Position numbers and translations under genes: made by a program. A DNA stretch of 6,247 bases from assembly GCA_003133505.1 (NCBI GenBank), contig PKXT01000042.1:1-6247 (forward strand), written 5' to 3'. The notes under the pieces are model-generated. The model saw nothing but the letters and a program-made list of their open reading frames with translations. It was not told where the DNA came from and made no database searches. Source of the DNA: Acidobacteriota bacterium. Lineage in GTDB: Bacteria > Acidobacteriota > Terriglobia > Acidiferrales > UBA7541. Positions 1-5,492 of the stretch are shown here, in pieces; the stretch's first letter is position 1; each line of letters starts with the position of its first letter.

Positions 1-578
1 CTGGCGCAATTTTCTCCGGTTTTGCCATGGTGCTGACGCTGGCGATTCCGCTACGGGCGGCTTACAAGCTGGAAGATTTCATCACTATTCGCCACCTGGA
101 CAACATGGCGCGCATTATGCTGGCCACCGGCCTGATCGTCGCCTACGGCTACATCATGGAAATGTTCACGGCGTGGTATAGCAATGATACGTATGAGATT
201 TATCTGGCCTGGAACCGCCTGCACGGACCGTATTCGTTCCTTTATTACCTGCTGATTCTCTGCAACATTCTCACGCCACAGCTCCTATGGTTCAAGACAA
301 TGCGCACTTCGCCCATTCCGCTGTTTTGCATCGCCATCGTGGTAAATATTGGGATGTGGCTGGAAAGGTTTGTTATCGTCGTGATCAGCCTTCATCGGGA
401 TTTTCTGCCGTCTTCCTGGGGCAGGTACAACGGCACCATTTGGGACTGGGCAACACTATTTGGCAGCATGGGACTTTTTGTCGCGCTGCTTTTCCTCTTC
501 ATCCGCTTCCTGCCCATGATATCGATTTTCGAAATGCGTGAGCTCGTTCACACTACGCAAGAGGAGGGACATCACTGA
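1..578 (+). CDS. actC: ActC, NrfD-like membrane subunit of alternative complex III (5' partial)
   Basis: Integral membrane subunit of ACIII, the quinol:cytochrome c oxidoreductase that replaces the bc1 complex in many bacteria. ActC belongs to the NrfD/PsrC family, and in known ACIII structures it sits under the haem and iron-sulfur subunits and takes part in quinol oxidation and possibly proton transfer. The frame is open from the window edge: the first full codon is at position 3 and reads GAIFSGFAMVLTLAIPLR, a typical internal ActC helix. The ATG at 27 is therefore internal, not the start. The 191 visible residues contain about five hydrophobic helices (fragment residues 2-18, 37-58, 76-97, 106-129, 147-171). 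The segment MWLERFVIVV (about 118-127) is typical of the family. A charged tail ends in EEGHH. The stop overlaps the actD start by one base (TGATG). The truncation is only the window boundary. Family assignment is firm, supported by actD, actE and actF directly downstream. Confidence 0.93.
   Translation, partial: GAIFSGFAMVLTLAIPLRAAYKLEDFITIRHLDNMARIMLATGLIVAYGYIMEMFTAWYSNDTYEIYLAWNRLHGPYSFLYYLLILCNILTPQLLWFKTMRTSPIPLFCIAIVVNIGMWLERFVIVVISLHRDFLPSSWGRYNGTIWDWATLFGSMGLFVALLFLFIRFLPMISIFEMRELVHTTQEEGHH
562..567 (+). promoter_or_regulatory. Strong ribosome binding site for actD
   Basis: A perfect AGGAGG core lies inside the last codons of actC, 10 bases before the actD ATG at 578. It is the best Shine-Dalgarno match in the window and fixes the actD start. 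The other overlapping junctions have much weaker matches and probably depend more on coupling to upstream translation. Confidence 0.8.
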
Positions 579-1117
579 TGTATAAGATCCCTACTCTGTA
601 TGGTCTAATCGCCGAATTTGACAAGCCCGAGCAACTCATCGCCGCATGCGAGCGCGTCCGTGAAAATGGCTACCGCTGCATGGATGCATATGTCCCCTAT
701 CCGGTAAAGGGTCTGGCCGATGCGCTGGGATTCCGTAAATCGCGAGTGCCTCTGGTCACCTTAATCGGGGGGATTCTGGGCTGTTCGGGCGGCTACTACT
801 TGCAGTATTGGTGCTCGGCCATTTCTTATCCGATCAATGTTGGTGGACGTCCGCTGAATAGCTGGCCGTCTTTTATTCCAATCACTTTCGAAATGACGAT
901 CCTGTTCGCTTCTCTTTTCTGTGTGCTAGGCATGCTTGCGCTGAATGGGCTTCCCCGGCCGCACCACCCCGTGTTTAATGCCCCACGCTTCGCCTTGGCT
1001 ACGCGCGACCGTTTTTTTCTGTGCATCGAAGCGGATGACCCTAAATTCGATCTTCGAGGAACGCGTCTGTTTTTAGAGGGCCTGCACTCGCATGACGTTA
1101 CCGAGGTGCTCTACTAG
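578..1117 (+). CDS. actD: ActD, DUF3341 membrane subunit of alternative complex III
   Basis: Small membrane subunit of ACIII (DUF3341 family), 179 residues, close to the family's usual size. The N-terminal soluble part starts with YGLIAEFDKPEQLIAACERV (residues 8-27), a ferredoxin-like pattern in which the protein addresses a 'bundle' of helix and strand, followed by the YVPYPVKGL motif (38-46). Two transmembrane helices follow (about 57-79 and 103-125). The loop between them carries GRPLNSWPSFIPITFE (90-105), a strong family signature. The C-terminal part has the FFLCIEADDPKFD motif (146-158) and ends in a strand-like DVTEVLY. No cofactor ligands are apparent, as expected, since ActD is regarded as structural. 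The start overlaps the actC stop by one base and has a perfect ribosome binding site. The stop is one base before the chosen actE start. Confidence 0.95.
   Translation: MYKIPTLYGLIAEFDKPEQLIAACERVRENGYRCMDAYVPYPVKGLADALGFRKSRVPLVTLIGGILGCSGGYYLQYWCSAISYPINVGGRPLNSWPSFIPITFEMTILFASLFCVLGMLALNGLPRPHHPVFNAPRFALATRDRFFLCIEADDPKFDLRGTRLFLEGLHSHDVTEVLY
1103..1108 (+). promoter_or_regulatory. Probable ribosome binding site choosing the actE start at 1119
   Basis: GAGGTG lies 10 bases before the ATG at 1119 and supports that start over an in-frame ATG at 1092. The 1092 start would overlap actD by 26 bases and lengthen the signal peptide by nine residues. The upstream ATG also has a partial match (AGAGGG at 1075-1080), so the choice is likely but not certain. 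Confidence 0.5.
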
Positions 1118-1118
1118 G

Positions 1119-1781
1119 ATGTCCTCGTTTTTGCATCCACGAGGAAACGGGACGCGTATTGGCCTGCGGGTTGGCAAATTAGGCCCCGTCGCGTTTCTTT
1201 GCGCCTCGATTCTACTGCTTACAAGCTGCCAGCAGCAGATGGCCCAACAGCCAAAGTATTTGCCCCTCAGCCCCAGTTCATTTTTTGCGGATGGCCGATC
1301 AGCGCGGCCCCAGGTGGACGACACTGTCCCTTACGGCAGCATGGATGACGACTACTTGAATGTGGCTCCGGAATCGAATCAATTCCCTTTCCCAGTGACG
1401 AGTCAGGTGATGGAGCGCGGCCAACAGCGATTCAACGTCTATTGCGCGCCCTGCCACGGCCTATTGGGTGACGGCAACGGCATCATCACCCAGCGCGGCC
1501 TGCGTCATCCGCCTTCCTATCATATTGAGCGCCTCCGCAATGCACCCGTGGGCCATTTCTATGACGTGATTACCCATGGCTTTGGCGCCATGCAGGACTA
1601 TTCGGCGCAAGTTTCCCCGCATGACCGCTGGGCCATCATCGCTTACATTCGCGCGCTGCAGCTTAGCCAGAACGCAACAAGTTCTGATGTGCCTCAGCAT
1701 TCCGCGAACGAGGTCGCCCCCGCGGCGCCGGGCGCGACAACCAGCAATGTGCCGGCCAATTCACAGGGCGGGCAACAATGA
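1119..1781 (+). CDS. actE: ActE, mono-haem cytochrome c lipoprotein of alternative complex III
   Basis: Cytochrome c subunit of ACIII, 220 residues from the chosen start, anchored by lipid on the outer face of the cytoplasmic membrane. It probably passes electrons from the ACIII haem chain to the oxidase. The N terminus is a lipoprotein signal: basic region, hydrophobic stretch (about 23-34) and lipobox LTSC with the acylated cysteine at residue 37. Residues about 55-75 hold FFADGRSARPQVDDTVPYGS, a typical ActE linker. The haem site is CAPCH, with Cys109, Cys112 and His113. Met158 in the GFGAMQDY segment is the likely distal iron ligand, and the cytochrome fold ends with the DRWAIIAYIRALQLS helix. 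After about residue 184 comes a low-complexity tail rich in Ala, Pro, Ser, Asn and Gln. An in-frame ATG at 1092 is an alternative start. The stop overlaps the actF start (ATGA). Confidence 0.95.
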   Translation: MSSFLHPRGNGTRIGLRVGKLGPVAFLCASILLLTSCQQQMAQQPKYLPLSPSSFFADGRSARPQVDDTVPYGSMDDDYLNVAPESNQFPFPVTSQVMERGQQRFNVYCAPCHGLLGDGNGIITQRGLRHPPSYHIERLRNAPVGHFYDVITHGFGAMQDYSAQVSPHDRWAIIAYIRALQLSQNATSSDVPQHSANEVAPAAPGATTSNVPANSQGGQQ

Positions 1782-2971
1782 GCGGAGGCACAAAGGGCAC
1801 AGTCGCCATCCCATCCTACGCCGCGCCCGCTGAAATCGTGGGCCTTCGCAAACCCGCATTCATCGTGGGTGGAATCGCGTTGATACTTTGCGCGATTGGC
1901 TGGGTCGTGAATCCAACACAGTTTCTGCAGTCCTACCTCATCGGATTTTTACTGTGGTGCGGCGTGGTTTTGGGTTCCATGGCGCTGGTGATGCTGCAAT
2001 TCCTTACCGGCGGAGCCTGGGGCATCATGATCCGGCGTCCGCTTGAAGCCGCCACACGGACAATGCCTCTGCTGGCGCTATTCTTTCTGCCCATCCTGTT
2101 CGGCATGCGGCGGCTTTACGCATGGAGCGCGCCAGGACGGCTCACCGGTCATCAGGCCCAGTATCTAAACGTCAATTTCTTCATTATTCGCGCCATCATC
2201 TATTTCATTGTGTGGGGATTTCTGGCGTTCATTCTGGACAGGTGGTCGCTTGAGCAGGACCGGAATCCGGGCTACAGCAATACTCGCCGGCTCCAGCTAC
2301 TGGCCGGACCCGCAATCATCATTTATGGATTTACGATGACCTTCGCGAGCATTGACTGGGTAATGTCGCTCGCGCCGGGCTGGTATTCGAGCATCTTCGG
2401 AATGTTGATTGTGGGCGGACAGGGGCTTGGGGCCCTGGCATTTATCATCATCATCATGCTGCTGCTGGCCCATCACGAACTGATGGCGGATTTGCTGCAG
2501 CCCCGCCACTTTCACGATCTCGGAAAATTACTGCTGGCTTTCGTGATGGTTTGGGCCTATTTTGCCTTCTCCCAATTGTTGATTATTTGGGCAGGAAATC
2601 TCACCACGGAAATTCCCTGGTACCTCCACCGCCTGAATACCAGTTGGCGGATGGTCGGTTTATTTATCGTGGTCTTTCATTTCGCGGTGCCGTTTATGCT
2701 GCTGTTGTCGCGAGACTTGAAGCGCAATGCCGGCGGGCTGGCCGCCGTAGCCATCGGCTTATTCGCCATGCGCTGGGTGGACCTGGTATGGATGACCGTG
2801 CCTGAATTTCACCATGGCGGTTTTCAGATAAGCTGGATGGACGTGATGGCGCCCATCGCTCTTGGCGGAATCTGGCTGGGAGTTTACTTCACAGAATTAA
2901 AGCGCAGGCCATTGCTTCCCATCGGGGAAAGCAATCTGCAAAATGCATTGCAGCATGGCGATGACGAATGA
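1778..2971 (+). CDS. actF: ActF, quinone-binding membrane subunit 2 of alternative complex III
   Basis: Second large integral membrane subunit of ACIII, 397 residues, normal for the family. It is distantly related to ActC (NrfD-like), and in the complex the two form the membrane core. About ten helices are visible (roughly 25-45, 52-78, 95-113, 134-153, 174-197, 204-231, 248-272, 290-310, 318-340, 352-371). Family signatures include RRPLEAATRTMPLLAL (86-101), YGFTMTFASIDWVMSLAPGW (183-202), GQGLGALAF (214-222), HDLGKLLLAFVMVWAYFAFS (246-265), IIWAGNLTTEIPWYLHR (269-285) and HFAVPFMLLLSRDLKR (301-316). Polar residues buried in helices, such as Asp193 and Glu278, are candidates for quinone or proton chemistry; that is inference. 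The start overlaps the actE stop by four bases and the end overlaps the next gene in the same way, so translation is probably coupled. The ribosome binding site is weak. Confidence 0.95.
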   Translation: MSGGTKGTVAIPSYAAPAEIVGLRKPAFIVGGIALILCAIGWVVNPTQFLQSYLIGFLLWCGVVLGSMALVMLQFLTGGAWGIMIRRPLEAATRTMPLLALFFLPILFGMRRLYAWSAPGRLTGHQAQYLNVNFFIIRAIIYFIVWGFLAFILDRWSLEQDRNPGYSNTRRLQLLAGPAIIIYGFTMTFASIDWVMSLAPGWYSSIFGMLIVGGQGLGALAFIIIIMLLLAHHELMADLLQPRHFHDLGKLLLAFVMVWAYFAFSQLLIIWAGNLTTEIPWYLHRLNTSWRMVGLFIVVFHFAVPFMLLLSRDLKRNAGGLAAVAIGLFAMRWVDLVWMTVPEFHHGGFQISWMDVMAPIALGGIWLGVYFTELKRRPLLPIGESNLQNALQHGDDE

Positions 2972-3549
2972 ACATCTCGCGAGCAAACATACACGACGAA
3001 TATTCCAACGCCCAGCATCCCGACCACCTGCTGAATTCGGAGGTCACTTTTGAGGTTACCGACATCCGGGTAGGCTCCATCGTGGGTCTAGGTGTCGCGC
3101 TTCTGGTAACGCTGTTCGTCTCCATGTTTGTCGTATGGATCACTTTCCGGATCATGGATGCACGCCAACGCGCGGATGAGCCGATTATCTCCCCGTTGCG
3201 CGTTGGCATGGCGCCCGAACTTCCTCCCGAACCGCGTTTGCAGGGCGAGCCGGGACATCCAATATTAGGACCGCAGGAATTGCGCGATGTGCTGTCGCAG
3301 GCCCGAATGCAGCTAGGCGGCAGCGGTTGGGTGAATGAATCGGCAGGGATTACCCACATTCCCATTCAACAGGCCATGGACGAAATCGTTCAAAACGGAT
3401 TGCCGCAGGTACATACCACGGCGGCCGCGAAACCAGTTGTCGCGGCAAGCGCCAGAGGAGCGAACAAATTATCGCAGCCCGATTCCAGTCCCCCGGCTGG
3501 AAAGGCCGCTGTGCCATCCAATGCCGCTGGTGCGGGTGTTCGCCCGTGA
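2968..3549 (+). CDS. Unnamed single-helix membrane protein of the ACIII-caa3 operon
   Basis: Function unknown; 193 residues. The N-terminal 35 residues are polar and acidic and contain SEVTFEVTDIRVGS. One transmembrane helix follows (about 36-60), then a basic stretch (RIMDARQR). The next part looks like a conserved domain: PPEPRLQGEPG (86-96), QELRDVLSQA (103-112), then GSGWVNESAGITHIPIQQAM (118-137) and GLPQV (144-148). The pattern 'EPRLQ ... GWV ... IPI..AM ... GLP' matches, from memory, small uncharacterised proteins found beside cytochrome oxidase and ACIII genes in Acidobacteriota and some other phyla. No haem, copper or iron-sulfur ligands are visible; there is no cysteine at all. The last 45 residues are low-complexity, rich in Ala, Pro and Ser. 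Four-base overlaps with actF and with sco argue that it is a real gene co-translated with the complex. A role as accessory subunit (comparable to the small ActG/ActH proteins) or assembly factor is inference. Membrane orientation is ambiguous. Confidence 0.88.
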   Translation: MNISRANIHDEYSNAQHPDHLLNSEVTFEVTDIRVGSIVGLGVALLVTLFVSMFVVWITFRIMDARQRADEPIISPLRVGMAPELPPEPRLQGEPGHPILGPQELRDVLSQARMQLGGSGWVNESAGITHIPIQQAMDEIVQNGLPQVHTTAAAKPVVAASARGANKLSQPDSSPPAGKAAVPSNAAGAGVRP

Positions 3550-4475
3550 TCGCTCCGATTATTAGGATGGCCTTGCCCAATACGCGCCAAATGCGGTTTC
3601 CATTTGTCTGGTGCGGGGTACTTTGCCTCGTGCTGATAGTGGGTGCGGTTTCGGGATCTCCAGCTCGGGCTCAAGATCTTCTTTCGCCAGCGCCCACCAG
3701 CAGCCAGGGATTGCCTCCCCAGCTTCAGGATATCGGCTTTAAGCCTCCTCTGAATGGGCCGCTACCTCTCGGTGATCAGTTTCACGATGAGAATGGACAG
3801 ACCGTCCATCTTGGCGACTATTTCCATGGCAAGCCTGTGATTCTGGCGTTGGTCTATTACAAGTGCCCGCTGCTTTGCAACCAAGCCTTACAGGGACTGG
3901 TGGGCAGCCTGAAGATGATCAATTTCAACCCCGGCCAGGATTTTGAGGTCGTCGTGGTTAGCTTTGATCCCCGTGAAACGCCGCAAGATGCCCTGGCCAA
4001 GAAACAAGACGTGCTGGCGCATTACAGGCGAGGAGCGAGCGACTCCGGCTGGCATTTTCTCACCGGTGATCAAGCCCAAATTCACACGCTGACGGAAGCC
4101 GCGGGTTTCCGTTTTATGTGGGACGCTCCGTCACAAATGTGGGCCCATGCCAGCGGCCTTTTGCTAGTAACACCGGAAGGGCGTATTTCGCGCTATTTTT
4201 ATGGGATCGAATATTCCCCGCGCGACATCCGGTGGGGATTGATTGAAGCATCGCACAACAAGATAGGCACTCCGGTGGATCAGGTGCTGCTTTTCTGTTA
4301 CCACTACGATCCAACGACCGGGAAGTACGGCGCTTTGGTGGTACGAATGTTACGGGTGGGTGGGATTTTGACGCTGCTTGGCCTTGGCCTGCTGATTTAT
4401 GCTTGCATTCGCCGGGCACGCCGGACCGATCGTATGCGCCAGATTGAGCATTTACGAACCAGCGGAGCGCGGTAA
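3546..4475 (+). CDS. sco: SCO1/SenC-type copper chaperone with C-terminal membrane anchor
   Basis: Thioredoxin-fold protein that delivers copper to, or keeps reduced, the CuA site of cytochrome oxidase subunit II on the outer face of the membrane. It has 309 residues from a GTG start overlapping the previous stop (GTGA). Later in-frame ATGs at 3567 and 3591 are possible starts, and the last gives a compact signal peptide beginning MRFPFVW. The hydrophobic stretch (about 21-35) ends in ARA/Q, so cleavage after residue 42 is plausible. The copper motif is CPLLC, with Cys107 and Cys111, after the YYKCP strand. The conserved third ligand is His201 in WAHASG. VVVVSFDPRETP (135-146) is a typical SCO segment. 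Unlike mitochondrial Sco1, a C-terminal extension carries FCYHYDPTTGKYG (250-262), then a transmembrane helix (about 266-288) and a basic cytoplasmic tail. Its position directly before coxB fits a role in CuA assembly. All expected ligands are present. Confidence 0.94.
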   Translation: MIAPIIRMALPNTRQMRFPFVWCGVLCLVLIVGAVSGSPARAQDLLSPAPTSSQGLPPQLQDIGFKPPLNGPLPLGDQFHDENGQTVHLGDYFHGKPVILALVYYKCPLLCNQALQGLVGSLKMINFNPGQDFEVVVVSFDPRETPQDALAKKQDVLAHYRRGASDSGWHFLTGDQAQIHTLTEAAGFRFMWDAPSQMWAHASGLLLVTPEGRISRYFYGIEYSPRDIRWGLIEASHNKIGTPVDQVLLFCYHYDPTTGKYGALVVRMLRVGGILTLLGLGLLIYACIRRARRTDRMRQIEHLRTSGAR

Positions 4476-4478
4476 CGC

Positions 4479-5471
4479 ATGCAACCAGGACTCCAACTAT
4501 TCCCGGATAGCGCTTCCACTTTCGCAAGCTCCGTGGACTGGCTGTTTGCGTATTTGATGGCCGTCTCCATTTTTTTCGGTCTGTTGATTTGCCTGGGGTT
4601 GATTTACATTGCGTTCCGGTATCATCGCCGCGCCCCCGATGAGGTGGGCGCCGATGTTCACAGTAGCACCCTGCTCGAAGTGGGCTGGATGGTGGTTCCC
4701 TTCCTGCTGTGTCTGGTAATGTTTTTCTGGGGTGCCGAGATTTACATTGCCGAGCGGCAACCTCCCAGTCAGGCCATGGAAGTTTACGTCGTCGGCAAGC
4801 AATGGATGTGGAAGCTGCAACATACTGAAGGGCGCAAGGAGATTAATGAGCTGCACGTTCCCGTAAATCGCCCGGTTAAACTCGTCATGGCCAGTGAGGA
4901 CGTAATTCATGATTTTTACGTGCCGGCGTTCCGCTTAAAGGAGGATGTGGTTCCGGGGCGCTATACCACTCTCTGGTTCCAGGCTACCAAGACCGGCCAA
5001 TATCACCTCTTTTGCTCGCAGTATTGCGGCACCAATCACGCCCTCATGGGCGGATGGGTATACGTAATGGAGCCGGCCGCCTATGAAGCGTGGCTGGGCG
5101 GCGAGAGCGCCAATGGCCCGGTCAGCCTGGCGGCTGGTGGCGAGCAATTATTCAACTCGCTGGCTTGCCATACCTGCCATCAGCCTGACAATAAAGGCCG
5201 CGGACCATCCCTCACGGGAGTTTACGGTTCAACCGTAAAACTGGAAGGCGGCCAAACCGTGCTGGCCGATGATCAATACATTCGCGAATCCATCCTCCAA
5301 CCATCCGCCAAAATCGTGGAGGGCTATCAGCCTCTGATGCCGACATTTCAGGGCCTGGTGACGGAGGATCAGTTATTGCAACTCATGGCTTATGTTAAGT
5401 CGCTCGGCGCTCCAGCAACGGGCCCCAGCGTGCCGGCTACGGCCGCCAAAGCAAAGCCTGCGGCCAAGTGA
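4479..5471 (+). CDS. coxB: Cytochrome c oxidase subunit II with fused cytochrome c domain (caa3 type)
   Basis: Subunit II of the terminal oxidase, 330 residues. It accepts electrons at a fused haem c and passes them through the binuclear CuA centre to haem a in subunit I. Two transmembrane helices (about 20-46 and 69-91) precede the CuA cupredoxin domain; no cleavable signal is apparent. Glu67 in LLEVGW aligns with the glutamate at the entrance of the K proton channel (Glu62 of bovine subunit II). The aromatic electron-entry motif is KQWMWKL (107-113). CuA ligands are His144, Cys179, Cys183, His187 and Met190, within CSQYCGTNHALM. The usual Glu between the cysteines is Gln181, which binds only through its backbone and has precedent in the Thermus ba3 oxidase. 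The cytochrome c domain (about 217-310) has CHTCH (Cys230, Cys233, His234) and the likely distal Met287 in PLMPTF. An Ala/Pro/Lys tail ends the protein. The ATG is three bases after the sco stop, with GGAG 11 bases upstream. Confidence 0.97.
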   Translation: MQPGLQLFPDSASTFASSVDWLFAYLMAVSIFFGLLICLGLIYIAFRYHRRAPDEVGADVHSSTLLEVGWMVVPFLLCLVMFFWGAEIYIAERQPPSQAMEVYVVGKQWMWKLQHTEGRKEINELHVPVNRPVKLVMASEDVIHDFYVPAFRLKEDVVPGRYTTLWFQATKTGQYHLFCSQYCGTNHALMGGWVYVMEPAAYEAWLGGESANGPVSLAAGGEQLFNSLACHTCHQPDNKGRGPSLTGVYGSTVKLEGGQTVLADDQYIRESILQPSAKIVEGYQPLMPTFQGLVTEDQLLQLMAYVKSLGAPATGPSVPATAAKAKPAAK

Positions 5472-5492
5472 ATGAAAAGGTGAATGAAGAAT
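5469..5492 (+). repeat. Imperfect 12-base tandem duplication at the coxB-coxA junction
   Basis: Two adjacent 12-base units, TGAATGAAAAGG (5469-5480) and TGAATGAAGAAT (5481-5492), match at 9 of 12 positions. Each begins with a stop codon and then an ATG in the coxB frame. The first unit's AAAAGG, joined to the next TG, forms the coxA ribosome binding site. It may be a relic of slipped replication that created the spacer. With so short a match, chance is also possible. Confidence 0.4.
5477..5482 (+). promoter_or_regulatory. Ribosome binding site for coxA
   Basis: AAGGTG lies 8 bases before the ATG at 5491 and pairs well with the 3' end of 16S rRNA. It identifies 5491 as the coxA start. The two other ATGs in this spacer (5472 and 5484) open frames of only three and four codons before stops. 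Confidence 0.65.

Noticed and set aside
27..29. ATG as the start of actC
   Set aside because: The frame stays open to the window edge and encodes a typical ActC helix before this Met, so the gene is truncated by the window rather than starting here.
1576..1833. 85-codon + strand frame spanning the actE-actF junction
   Set aside because: Arg/Pro-rich out-of-frame reading of ActE and ActF, both of which are well supported.
2444..2469. Short ATC and CTG triplet runs resembling a microsatellite
   Set aside because: They encode Ile and Leu residues of an ActF transmembrane helix; hydrophobic codon repetition explains them.
2889..3365. 158-codon open frame on the minus strand
   Set aside because: It lies antisense to the end of actF and the unnamed gene, its translation is rich in Ser, Arg, Thr and Cys with no recognisable fold, and the + strand genes explain the region fully.
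4114..4527. 137-codon open frame on the minus strand
   Set aside because: Antisense to the conserved SCO C-terminal half; composition is unlike a real protein and no family motif is visible.
4497..4910. 137-codon open frame on the minus strand
   Set aside because: Antisense to coxB helices and CuA domain, which are strongly conserved in the + frame.
5472..5490. Possible terminator or promoter in the largest intergenic gap
   Set aside because: Only 19 bases, no inverted repeat or T-run, and no convincing -35/-10 pair; it serves as the coxA ribosome binding region.
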